A stretch of 42,966 nucleotides of DNA, taken from NCBI GenBank assembly GCA_031292695.1, contig JARLGS010000957.1:1-42966 (forward strand). The letters run 5' to 3'. A program made the translations under genes and the position numbers. Position 1 is the stretch's first letter. Every line of letters begins with the position of its first letter. The notes under the pieces were generated by a model. It worked only from the letters and a program-made list of their open reading frames with translations, searched no databases and was not told the origin of the DNA. Source of the DNA: Mycobacterium sp. Lineage in GTDB: Bacteria; Actinomycetota; Actinomycetes; Mycobacteriales; Mycobacteriaceae. Below, one piece after another: positions 25,456 to 35,815 of this stretch.

Positions 25456-26034
25456 TCAGAATCTGGTGGTCGCGCAGGCCGTCGGCGTGGTGAGGTTCAC
25501 GCCGGGGTAGGTCACCTGAATGTCCGCACAGGCAATGAAATTCGACTGCGTCCGCGGCTGGCCGGTGCCCACGTCGAGCGGCTGCGAGGTGCCGTCGACC
25601 AGGAACTCCTCGAACGTACCGCCGCCGTTGAAGGTCACCGACACGAGTGCGCTGTTCTGCGACTTGAGCTGTCGGGAGTTCACCGGACCGTTCCAGGAGC
25701 CGCGGTTGATGGCCGGGCTTCCGGACGGTGCGCTGTACGAGACGTCCTGGTACACCAGGCGATCCGAGCTGCGCAGCGTGATGTTTTCGCGGGCCCAGGT
25801 GCCCGGCGGCAGCGGGACCGGGCCATCCGGAGTGACGAGGTTCGCGGCGGTGTTGAACGTGCACGTCGTACCTGAGCAGTTGGCGGTGACGTGAATCTGG
25901 ATCTTGGTACCTTCGTCGACCGGCACGAAGGCGTCGGCCGAATTGACCGCGGCCGCAGCCAGTGCCGGGGACATCAAGGCGGCCGCGGTCAGGACCGCCG
26001 CCGCCCCCACTGCAGTAAGCCGATTCACAGTCAC
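25456..26034 (-). CDS. secreted protein of unknown function (Rv3572-like)
   Basis: A 192-residue exported protein. A signal peptide (residues 1-30, ending LMSPALAAAAV) is followed by a beta-rich mature part with two probable disulphides (NCSGTTCTFN near residues 52-60, and IACADIQV with ATACATTRF at the end). The segment VPVDEGTKIQIHVTANCSGTTC and GPVPLPPGTWARENITLRSSD are well ordered but not of a family I recognise. Position next to kshB agrees with Rv3572. It starts 15 bases after the kshB stop, so it is probably in the kshB operon and under KstR. A cell-envelope role in sterol uptake is possible but not shown. Confidence 0.85.
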   Translation of the reverse strand: MTVNRLTAVGAAAVLTAAALMSPALAAAAVNSADAFVPVDEGTKIQIHVTANCSGTTCTFNTAANLVTPDGPVPLPPGTWARENITLRSSDRLVYQDVSYSAPSGSPAINRGSWNGPVNSRQLKSQNSALVSVTFNGGGTFEEFLVDGTSQPLDVGTGQPRTQSNFIACADIQVTYPGVNLTTPTACATTRF

Positions 26035-26049
26035 GAAGGTATCCGTTCG

Positions 26050-27111
26050 CTATTCGTCGTAGGTGACTTCGACGGAATCCGTCTTCGGCACCGCCTGGCA
26101 ACCGAGGATGAGGCCCTCTTCGAGGTCGGCCGGCTCCAACACGTCGTTGATCGCCATGTCGACCTCACCGCTCTTCTTCAGCACCGCACACGCGCCGCAG
26201 TGCCCTTCGCGGCAGGAGAACGGCGCGTCCAGCCCCTTGGCGAGCAGTACGTCGAGCAGTACGGCGTTGCGCGGCCAGCGCAGTTCGTGCGTCTCGCCGT
26301 CGAGTGTGACGATTGCGGTGGCCGGGCCCTCATCGTCCCCATCTTCCGCGAGCACGACGGCCGCGAATGGGTCGGAGTCCAGTGACTGGAACACTTCGAG
26401 GTGGATTTTGTCTTTGGCTGCGCCGGAGGTGATCAGTGCTTCCTGGGTGGCGGCCATGAACGGCGCCGGGCCGCAGATGAAGGCTTCTCGTGCGGCATAC
26501 GGTGCCAGCGCAGTGGCGAGCATGGTCGCGTTGGGCAGGCCCTGCACCGACTCCAGCCAGTGCACAACCGAGAGCCGGTCGGGATACAGCGAGGTCAGCT
26601 CGCGCAACGCGGTGCCGAACATCACCGAGTTCTCGTTCCGGTTGGCATAGAACAGGGTGACCTTGCCCTTGCCCTCGGACAGCGCGGACTTGCAGATCGA
26701 CAGCATCGGGGTGATGCCGCTGCCGCCGGCCAGCAGCAGCAGGTCGGCGTCCAGGTCCTTGGGCACAAAGGTTCCGGACGGAGCCAGCACGTGAATCCGC
26801 ATGCCGGCATGCGCGTTGTCGCACAGCCAGTTCGACCCGTAGCCGTCCACGGTCCGCTTGACCGCCACGGTGAGCGCCTCATCGCCGAACGGCGAGCTGC
26901 ACAGCGAGTAGCAGCGGGCCACCGACCCGGTGCGATTGCTGGGGATGCGCAGGGTCAAGAACTGGCCGGGGGAGTACTTCAGCCGCTCGGGCGGGACGCT
27001 GCCGTCGTCCGGTGTCTTGAACACCAACATTTTCGCGTCGGCGGTCTCAGCGACGACGTCAGCCACCACAAGTTCCAGCACGTGGCTGCCCAGCGGCTCG
27101 TCCACAACCAT
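26050..27111 (-). CDS. kshB: 3-ketosteroid 9-alpha-hydroxylase reductase subunit KshB
   Basis: Passes electrons from NAD(P)H to the Rieske oxygenase KshA, which 9-alpha-hydroxylates 3-ketosteroids to open ring B; about 353 residues. It has an FAD domain (QFLTLRIPSNRTGSVARCYSLCSSP), an NAD-binding domain (LLLLAGGSGITPMLSICKSAL and EAFICGPAPFM) and a C-terminal plant-type 2Fe-2S ferredoxin. Its iron ligands are CREGHCGACAVL and the distant Cys in LILGCQAV. It ends DSVEVTYDE exactly as in M. tuberculosis. ATG at 27111 is chosen over GTG at 27144; AGAAGG lies three bases and GAAAG about seven bases upstream. kshA is not in the window. A KstR box lies just upstream. Confidence 0.95.
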   Translation of the reverse strand: MVVDEPLGSHVLELVVADVVAETADAKMLVFKTPDDGSVPPERLKYSPGQFLTLRIPSNRTGSVARCYSLCSSPFGDEALTVAVKRTVDGYGSNWLCDNAHAGMRIHVLAPSGTFVPKDLDADLLLLAGGSGITPMLSICKSALSEGKGKVTLFYANRNENSVMFGTALRELTSLYPDRLSVVHWLESVQGLPNATMLATALAPYAAREAFICGPAPFMAATQEALITSGAAKDKIHLEVFQSLDSDPFAAVVLAEDGDDEGPATAIVTLDGETHELRWPRNAVLLDVLLAKGLDAPFSCREGHCGACAVLKKSGEVDMAINDVLEPADLEEGLILGCQAVPKTDSVEVTYDE

Positions 27112-27145
27112 CACCCTTCTTTCAAACCGGCCCAAGGCCGACAAC

Positions 27146-27159
27146 TAGAACAGGTTACA
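27146..27159. promoter_or_regulatory. KstR operator upstream of kshB
   Basis: TAGAACAGGTTACA matches TNNAACNNGTTNNA at every fixed base. It lies 35 bases upstream of the kshB ATG, covering the likely minus-strand -10 TAACCT. Confidence 0.75.
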
Positions 27160-27213
27160 AAACCAAACTTATGCCGTTCTACCTGCTGCAGGAGTACCGT
27201 ACTCGACACAAAT

Positions 27214-27227
27214 CGTAACGTGTTCTA
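27214..27227. promoter_or_regulatory. KstR operator upstream of hsaA
   Basis: CGTAACGTGTTCTA matches TNNAACNNGTTNNA except for C at the first position. It overlaps TAATCT (27226-27231), the probable hsaA -10. The hsaA GTG is at 27267 with GGGAGG seven bases upstream. Confidence 0.75.
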
Positions 27228-27266
27228 ATCTTCTGTCTAGACGACCCACTCACTGGGAGGCAATCC

Positions 27267-30235
<2,969 letters not shown>

Positions 30236-30274
30236 GCTCCGGCGGACCGACGAGCGCTTGCGCGAGGAGCCATT

Positions 30275-30847
30275 GTGATGACCGACATCCCGCAGATCGA
30301 CCCCCGCACGTTCCGAAATGTGCTCGGGCAGTTCTGTACCGGCATCACCGTCATCACCACCGTGCATGACGGTGTGCCGATCGGTTTCGCCTGCCAGTCG
30401 TTCGCGGCGCTGTCGCTGGACCCGCCGCTGGTGCTGTTCTGCCCGACCAAGCATTCCCGGGCGTGGCAGGCCATCGAAGCCAGCGGTAAGTTCTGCGTCA
30501 ACATGCTGCACGAGAACCAGCAGCACGTCTCGGCGCAGTTCGGCTCGAAGGATGACGATAAGTTCGCCGGAATCGATTGGCGCACTTCGGGACTGGGCTC
30601 ACCGGTGATCGACGGCGGGCTGGCGCACATCGATTGCACCGTGCACTCGGTCCATGACGGCGGCGATCACTTCGTGGTTTTCGGTGCGGTGCAGTCGATG
30701 TCCGAACCGCAAGCGATCAAACCTCGTCCTTTATTGTTCTACCGCGGTGAGTACACCGGCATCGAGCCGGACAAGAACACCCCGGCGCATTGGCGCGATG
30801 ACCTGGAGGCGTTCTTGACCACGACAACCGAGGACACCTGGCTATAG
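30275..30847 (+). CDS. hsaB: flavin reductase HsaB
   Basis: An NADH:FMN oxidoreductase that supplies reduced FMN to HsaA; about 190 residues. It has the flavin-reductase-like split-barrel fold with FRNVLGQFCTGITVITTVHDGVPIGFACQSFAALSLDPPLVLF as the FMN-binding start, SGKFCVNML, and the C-terminal KPRPLLFYRGEYTGIEP. GTG at 30275 has GAGGAG five bases upstream; ATG at 30278 is an equally possible start. It lies 39 bases after hsaC. Its stop codon forms part of a -10-like TATAGT for the following transporter gene. Confidence 0.95.
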   Translation: MMTDIPQIDPRTFRNVLGQFCTGITVITTVHDGVPIGFACQSFAALSLDPPLVLFCPTKHSRAWQAIEASGKFCVNMLHENQQHVSAQFGSKDDDKFAGIDWRTSGLGSPVIDGGLAHIDCTVHSVHDGGDHFVVFGAVQSMSEPQAIKPRPLLFYRGEYTGIEPDKNTPAHWRDDLEAFLTTTTEDTWL

Positions 30848-30848
30848 T
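30843..30848 (+). promoter_or_regulatory. -10 element of a predicted leaderless promoter (MFS gene), overlapping the hsaB stop
   Basis: TATAGT is a strong TANNNT hexamer. It includes the hsaB TAG and is followed by six bases (CGCGCC) and the ATG at 30855. It would allow transcription of the transporter independent of the hsa operon. Confidence 0.55.
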
Positions 30849-30854
30849 CGCGCC

Positions 30855-32192
30855 ATGAGCGCGCCGATCCGGTCCGGGCTGCGACGGGTAGTGGTGGCCT
30901 CCATGGCCGGCACAGTCGTCGAGTGGTACGAGTTCTTCCTGTACGGCACCGCTGCCGCGATCGTATTCAGCAAGGTGTTCTTCGGGCAGAGCGGCAACGA
31001 CCTCGACGCCATCCTCGCGGCGTTCGTCACCTACGCGGTGGGCTTCGTCGCGCGTCCGCTCGGCGGGGTCGTCTTCGGCCATTTCGGCGACAAGTACGGC
31101 CGAAAGACGTTGCTGCAGTTGTCTTTACTGCTGGTCGGTGCGGCCACGTTCCTGATGGGCTGCCTACCGACCTACGGTCAGATCGGCTACTGGGCACCTG
31201 CCTTGTTGGTGGTCCTGCGCTTCATCCAGGGTTTCGCCGTTGGGGGCGAGTGGGGTGGCGCGGTACTCCTGGTCGCCGAACACAGCCCGGCGTCGAGCCG
31301 GGGTTTCTGGTCGAGCTGGCCGCAAGCCGGGGTTCCGGTGGGCAACATTCTGGCTACGGTGGTGCTGCTGACGCTCACCGCGACGCTGCCAGAGGCTCAG
31401 TTCCTGGCCTGGGGCTGGCGGGTGGCCTTCTGGTTGTCGGCGGTGGTGGTGCTGGTCGGATACTACGTGCGCACCAAGGTCTCCGATGCGCCGATCTTCG
31501 TGGCGGCGCAGCAAGAGGCCGAACAGGCCAAGGCGTCGTCACTCAGTGTGGTCGAGGTGCTGCGGAGCTATCCGGGCAAGGTGCTGACCGCGATGGGCCT
31601 GCGGTTCGCCGAGAACATCATGTATTACCTGGTGGTCACGTTCTCCATCACGTACCTGAAAGTGCATGCGGGCGTGAGTACTTCGGCGATCTTGTGGTAC
31701 CTGCTGGTGGCCCACGCGGTGCACCTGGTGGTGATTCCGGTGGCGGGCGCGTTGTCGGACCGGATCGGCCGCCGGCCGGTGTACCTGATCGGGACGCTAC
31801 TCACCGCGGCTTGGGGATTCGTCGCGTTCCCGATGATGGACAGCAAGCACTACGGCATCATCATGACGGCGATCACTGCCGGCCTGGTGGCGCACGCCTT
31901 CATGTACGCGCCGCAGCCGGCATTGATGGCCGAGATGTTCCCGACCCGGATGCGCTATTCCGGTGTGTCCCTTGGTTATCAGGTGACGGCGATTTTCGCG
32001 GGGTCGTTGGCGCCGATCATCGCGGTGCGGCTGCTCAAGGTCTACCACTCGGCGGTGCCGATCGCCCTGTATCTGGCCGGGGCGTGCGTGGTGACGCTGG
32101 TCGCGTTGGCCTTCGCCCGGGAGACGGCGGGCATCGACCTGGCCGATGTGGACCGCGCTGAGAGTGAGCGTGCGGTCTGTGCCGTCGGGTGA
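30855..32192 (+). CDS. MFS transporter, metabolite:H+ symporter (MHS) type
   Basis: A 445-residue, 12-segment major facilitator of the MHS group (KgtP/ProP/ShiA-like). Signature segments are GTVVEWYEFFLYGTAA at the N-terminus, PLGGVVFGHFGDKYGRKTLL (the A-type motif between helices 2 and 3), FIQGFAVGGEWGGAVLLVAEH and SDRIGRRPVYLIG in the second half. The substrate is probably an organic acid or zwitterion; it cannot be read from sequence. It starts 7 bases after hsaB and may be co-transcribed with the steroid genes, or read from its own -10. It is convergent with the next gene, with a 2-base gap. Confidence 0.9.
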   Translation: MSAPIRSGLRRVVVASMAGTVVEWYEFFLYGTAAAIVFSKVFFGQSGNDLDAILAAFVTYAVGFVARPLGGVVFGHFGDKYGRKTLLQLSLLLVGAATFLMGCLPTYGQIGYWAPALLVVLRFIQGFAVGGEWGGAVLLVAEHSPASSRGFWSSWPQAGVPVGNILATVVLLTLTATLPEAQFLAWGWRVAFWLSAVVVLVGYYVRTKVSDAPIFVAAQQEAEQAKASSLSVVEVLRSYPGKVLTAMGLRFAENIMYYLVVTFSITYLKVHAGVSTSAILWYLLVAHAVHLVVIPVAGALSDRIGRRPVYLIGTLLTAAWGFVAFPMMDSKHYGIIMTAITAGLVAHAFMYAPQPALMAEMFPTRMRYSGVSLGYQVTAIFAGSLAPIIAVRLLKVYHSAVPIALYLAGACVVTLVALAFARETAGIDLADVDRAESERAVCAVG

Positions 32193-32194
32193 GC

Positions 32195-33001
32195 CTACGA
32201 ACCGTCCTGCATCGAGGCTTCCCACAGGCCACGGCCGAGTTCGGACAGCCGCAGTGTGAGCTTCTCCAGCCGAGCCGGGAACGGTCCCCGGGAGGCGTCC
32301 TTGACGGCCTTGAGCACCATGGACTCCGCGGTGAGGATCTCGTAGTCGTCCTTCAGCGCCGGGTCTTCGGGGTTGGTCTCGACCAACCCGAGCGCCAGGA
32401 GGTGGCTGACGTACTGGGGCACCATCTGCGGGAGGGCGACGTTGGCGGTGCGGCCGATGAGGCAGGCGTTCTCCAATGTGGCCACGCTGCGGTTCCGTGG
32501 GTAGACATTCACCAGCGGGGACGACTCGTTGTCCGAGAGCGCGCCGATGATCCGGGCCTCGTCGGCAACCAACTGATCGAGCAACCGGTGGTAGAGCTCG
32601 GTGCGACCGTCGGCGGTGCTCTGATCGAGAGCGCGGTCCAGCAGCCCGCCGAGTTTTCCGTGCAGCGACTGCGGGGCGGGTTGTTTCTGCGGCGCCGGCG
32701 CGGGGGTGCGTTCCGGGGCCATCTCAATTGCTTCGATGCTGCTCTTGGTGGCGACCGCCAGCTGCTCGCCGCCCCAGGCAGCCAGCTTGAAGCCGAACTT
32801 CGCGACCCCGAGCGCGCGATTGGCCAGGCCGAGCGGATCGAATCGCTTCGGGATCGCCAAACCCCCGCGCGGCGTCGAGATCGCGATGGCGATCTCCCCG
32901 AGCGGTGTGGACAGCTTGATGCCGTGCCGCTCGTGGCCTTCGCGGTTCACCGGCGAGTCGTCTGTGACGTCCGGCTCGGTGTTGTCGATTTCCTGGGACA
33001 T
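32195..33001 (-). CDS. Abi-alpha (DUF4393)-like protein
   Basis: About 268 residues from ATG at 33001; an upstream in-frame GTG-type extension to 33052 looks unconserved. The N-terminal part (residues 1-90) has STPLGEIAIAISTPRGGLAIPKRFDPLGLANRALGVAKFGFKLAAWGG. An Ala/Pro/Gln linker follows. The C-terminal half then shows LLDQLVADEARIIGALSDNESSPLVNVYPRNR, the segment that characterises DUF4393/Abi-alpha proteins in mycobacteria and phage-resistance loci. A winged-helix-like stretch (VSHLLALGLVE) follows. No partner defence gene is adjacent. No transmembrane segment is certain. The function is unproven. Confidence 0.7.
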   Translation of the reverse strand: MSQEIDNTEPDVTDDSPVNREGHERHGIKLSTPLGEIAIAISTPRGGLAIPKRFDPLGLANRALGVAKFGFKLAAWGGEQLAVATKSSIEAIEMAPERTPAPAPQKQPAPQSLHGKLGGLLDRALDQSTADGRTELYHRLLDQLVADEARIIGALSDNESSPLVNVYPRNRSVATLENACLIGRTANVALPQMVPQYVSHLLALGLVETNPEDPALKDDYEILTAESMVLKAVKDASRGPFPARLEKLTLRLSELGRGLWEASMQDGS

Positions 33002-33160
33002 AGCGCGTCGATGGTACCGGCCTGACCGCTCTTCACGCTGGTTGTGTGGCAAGTGCGACAGTCCGGGGTGATCGACCGGACTCGCTCATGTGGTCCGGAA
33101 CTCGAAATTTTCGGCCGATCCCGGCGCCCGAACGGAGCAGGGTCGGATTCGGATCATCGC

Positions 33161-33478
33161 CTACTTCGCGTTCGGACACGACACGTCGACGTAGACGGTC
33201 GACAGCCTGCCGGTGGCAGCCGTGGCACCGTCGGGGTTGTGAATGGCAATGACCTGGCATTCCGACAACGGCACGTTTGGCGGCCCCGTCAGGAACTGAA
33301 CCTCGGTGTCGTAACCACTGGCCTCGAGCGCGTTGATGGTTTCCTCCGCGGAGGTGTCTCCGGGACGCGGGATGACGGGGTCCGCCGCGGCGCTCGGCAC
33401 GCCGAGCACTGACAGGGCTGCGACGGCGCCAATCTGCACGAGCCCGGTGCCGGCTGCCTTGAGGTAAAGCGATCTCAT
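33161..33478 (-). CDS. small secreted two-cysteine protein (paralogue B)
   Basis: A 105-residue exported protein. The signal peptide covers residues about 1-32 (LVQIGAVAALSVLGVPSAAADP), with cleavage likely after the Ala-rich AAA. The mature part contains SAEETINALEASGYDTEVQ, VPLSECQVIAIHN and the terminal TVYVDVSCPNAK. These three blocks are shared with 33583-33870 and 1539-1886. ATG at 33478 has GAGGA six bases upstream. Together with the next gene it forms a tandem same-strand pair separated by 104 bases. The function is unknown. Confidence 0.82.
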   Translation of the reverse strand: MRSLYLKAAGTGLVQIGAVAALSVLGVPSAAADPVIPRPGDTSAEETINALEASGYDTEVQFLTGPPNVPLSECQVIAIHNPDGATAATGRLSTVYVDVSCPNAK

Positions 33479-33582
33479 TCGTGGTCCTCGTCGTCGTAGG
33501 CTCGACTTGCGCTGGGCTGTCGACGCTCGTCGTGTCTGTCATCAGTTCACCGGTGTTTGTAAACTGTTGCCGGACAGAGATT

Positions 33583-33870
33583 TCAGCAGCCGGTGGGGCA
33601 GGCTACGTCCACGTATGCGGTCGGAGACGTGCCGACTGAGTCCGAGCCGCTGGTGAGCGTGTTGATATTGGCGATTGTGCACTGGGACAGCGGAGCGCTG
33701 GCGGTACCGCTCAATTGAACGTCGTAGCCCTGGCTTTTGAGGCTGTTGATGGCGTCTTCGGCGGTGGAGCCGAGGCTTGCCGTCGCGGCGTCAGCAGTGC
33801 TTGCGAGTGCCGTGGCCGCCCCGGCCAGTAGACCGGCGAGAGTGGCGACGGTGGCGAGTGATTTGTTCAT
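33583..33870 (-). CDS. small secreted two-cysteine protein (paralogue C)
   Basis: A 95-residue exported protein from ATG at 33870 (MNKSLATVATLAGLLAGAATALAS), with a signal peptide cleaved near TADAA. A longer start at 33897 is less likely because it places non-hydrophobic residues before the signal. Mature blocks TAEDAINSLKSQGYDVQLSG, APLSQCTIANINTL and TAYVDVACPTGC align with the other two paralogues. A final extra Cys is unique to this copy. GAAGGGA lies about ten bases upstream. It is upstream of paralogue B on the same strand and divergent from the GT-C-like gene at 34064. Confidence 0.8.
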   Translation of the reverse strand: MNKSLATVATLAGLLAGAATALASTADAATASLGSTAEDAINSLKSQGYDVQLSGTASAPLSQCTIANINTLTSGSDSVGTSPTAYVDVACPTGC

Positions 33871-34051
33871 CGGAAGGGTTCCCTTCAATGTTGGCACGTG
33901 GAAGTTATTGGGTGAGTGGCGATCCGGTACTGATAATCAGCTCATGCGGTCGATCGGAGCGCAATGCTCCGCGTCCATCCGTCAGGAATCGGTAATGTCG
34001 CCGGACGTCGATGTCATCGAATCGTCAGTAGTCCGAACCGGTGTCGACAAA

Positions 34052-34057
34052 TAGGCT
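34052..34057 (+). promoter_or_regulatory. -10 element of a predicted leaderless promoter (GT-C-like gene)
   Basis: TAGGCT fits TANNNT and is followed by six bases (GGCGGG) and the GTG at 34064. Confidence 0.5.
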
Positions 34058-34063
34058 GGCGGG

Positions 34064-35419
34064 GTGCGGAGCAATCGCAGAGACCTTTTTACGGCTGCCG
34101 CCGGCGCGGTTCTTGTCGCGGTGGCTTTCGTTGTGCCCCAGATGCACTTGGGTATCGTCACCCCACTCATCAACAGCACCGCGCGTCGAGTTCATGATTT
34201 CGCCAACGCGGCGCCGATTTTCGGCTGGTGGGACGCCCACATCGGTTGGGGCACGGTACCCGCGATCGCCATCGGAGTGGGGGTGGTGTGCTGGGGGCAG
34301 CAGGTCACGGCGCGGCTGGCCTGGCGGCCGTTGCTGTTCGTCACCTGGGCGACCTCGTTTGCCTGGGCGTTCGCACTGGCCATGATCGACGGGTGGCAAC
34401 TCGGATTCGCCGGACGGCTCGCCGCGCCCCCCGAGTATCTGCGCCAGGTGCCGACGATTACCGACATTCCGACCGCGCTGCAGACGTTCTCGAGCAGAAT
34501 TCTTGATTTCCAGCCGAATTCGTGGATTGCCCATGTATCGGGCCATCCGCCGGGCGCATTGTTGACCTTCGTCTGGCTGGACCGCATCGGACTCGGTGGC
34601 GGTGCCTGGGCGGCGGTGTGGTGTGTGCTGATCGGTTCCAGCGCCGCAGCCGCGATCACCGTCGCCACCCGAGCGCTGAACGACGAGCCGACCGCGCGGA
34701 CTGTTGCTCCCTTCGTCGCTACGGCACCTACCGCGATCTGGATTGCGGTGTCGGCGGACGCATACTTTGCCGGTGTCGCCGCATGGGGTGTCGCGCTGTT
34801 GGCGCTGGTTGCCCGGAACAAGGCCAGGTGGCCATGGCTGACCGCATTCGTCGCCGGTCTACTGTTCGGGTGGGCGCTGTTCCTCAACTACGGGTTGGCG
34901 TTGATTGCATTATTGGCCGTTGCGGTGCTGATCGCAGCGGTCGACCGACGGTCCGCGGTGCGGGCCGCGCTCCCGGCTCTGGTGGCTATAGCCTTGGTAG
35001 CGGCAGCGTTCGCCGTGGCCGGGTTCTGGTGGCTTGACGGATATACCCTTGTACAACAACGGTATTGGCAGGGCATTGCGCACGATCGGCCATTCCAGTA
35101 TTGGTCGTGGGCGAACCTGGCGTCGGTGGTGTGCGCGATCGGGCTCGGCAGCGTGGCCGGCGTGAGCCGGGCGTTCGACCTGACGGCCATCAAGCGGCGT
35201 TCAGGACTGCATCTGGTGATCTTGGCTGCGGTGGCGGCAATTGTGTGTGCGGATCTGAGCATGCTGAGCAAGGCGGAGACCGAACGAATCTGGTTGCCGT
35301 TCACCGTGTGGCTCACCAGCGCCGGCGCTTTGACGCCGGGTCCGTCACGGCGATGGTGGCTGGCTGTCAATATCCTTGGCGCCCTTGCTCTCAACCATCT
35401 GATTTTGACGAATTGGTAG
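34064..35419 (+). CDS. polytopic GT-C-like glycosyltransferase, Rv0541c/MtxT-like
   Basis: A 451-residue integral membrane protein with about 11 hydrophobic segments. A first extracytoplasmic loop carries acidic residues (VHDFANAAPIFGWWDAHIGWG), as in GT-C enzymes using polyprenyl-phosphate sugars. A second loop has the motif GHPPGALLTFVWLDRIGLGG, shared with the Rv0541c family. Rv0541c was reported to transfer methylthioxylose onto lipoarabinomannan caps; its neighbours Rv0539 and Rv0540 also have homologues in this cluster (38241-38897 and 37558-38244). The exact sugar here is inferred only. The 3' end overlaps the convergent small membrane gene by 75 bases. GTG at 34064 is supported by the -10 six bases upstream. 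Confidence 0.65.
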   Translation: MRSNRRDLFTAAAGAVLVAVAFVVPQMHLGIVTPLINSTARRVHDFANAAPIFGWWDAHIGWGTVPAIAIGVGVVCWGQQVTARLAWRPLLFVTWATSFAWAFALAMIDGWQLGFAGRLAAPPEYLRQVPTITDIPTALQTFSSRILDFQPNSWIAHVSGHPPGALLTFVWLDRIGLGGGAWAAVWCVLIGSSAAAAITVATRALNDEPTARTVAPFVATAPTAIWIAVSADAYFAGVAAWGVALLALVARNKARWPWLTAFVAGLLFGWALFLNYGLALIALLAVAVLIAAVDRRSAVRAALPALVAIALVAAAFAVAGFWWLDGYTLVQQRYWQGIAHDRPFQYWSWANLASVVCAIGLGSVAGVSRAFDLTAIKRRSGLHLVILAAVAAIVCADLSMLSKAETERIWLPFTVWLTSAGALTPGPSRRWWLAVNILGALALNHLILTNW

Positions 35420-35815
35420 CCGCCCGACGAGCAGGTGGTAACCCGGCACGCACACCCATACGATCGCGATGGCGATGAGCAGACCGGCGTGGTAATCCCG
35501 GTCGAGGACGGTGGCATTGTCCGGCGCAATTCCCGGCTTGGTGTAGACCGGGATGGCCAGTAGCGCCAACACGACGGTGCAGAGCGATGCGACCGCGACC
35601 GGGGTGGCCCAGCGGCCCGGAAGGATTCGCCGGCCCACGGCGCCGAGTGCCACGCACACCGGCGCGAACACGAAGTCATGGACGAGTACGCCGATCAATG
35701 CCCACAACAGGATTCGCTTTATGATGATCAGTGGGTTATCCGCCAACAGCACTGCGCCATAGGCGCCTAGTGCCAACCCGGCGGCCAACAAGCTGGCGCG
35801 AAGCGTCGTCATCAT
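35345..35815 (-). CDS. small multi-pass membrane protein of the sugar/Mo-oxidoreductase cluster
   Basis: A 156-residue protein with four hydrophobic segments (residues about 5-25, 33-58, 68-90 and 108-130), followed by a polar tail. I do not recognise the family. The second segment holds LIGVLVHDFVFAPVCVALG, with a His, Asp and Cys inside the membrane. ATG at 35815 overlaps the stop of the molybdenum oxidoreductase by four bases (ATGA), so the two are translationally coupled and the products may form one membrane complex. The last 75 bases lie antisense to the end of the GT-C-like gene. Confidence 0.75.
   Translation of the reverse strand: MMTTLRASLLAAGLALGAYGAVLLADNPLIIIKRILLWALIGVLVHDFVFAPVCVALGAVGRRILPGRWATPVAVASLCTVVLALLAIPVYTKPGIAPDNATVLDRDYHAGLLIAIAIVWVCVPGYHLLVGRLPIRQNQMVESKGAKDIDSQPPSP

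Noticed and set aside
25337..26101. Upstream in-frame extension of the amidohydrolase
   Set aside because: It runs through the 20-bp palindrome and the secreted-protein gene in another frame, and its Arg/Gly-rich sequence has no similarity to amidohydrolases. The start at 25336 fits.
33930..33940. CTGATAATCAG, an 11-bp palindrome upstream of the GT-C-like gene
   Set aside because: Too short, not at a clear promoter position and not repeated nearby.
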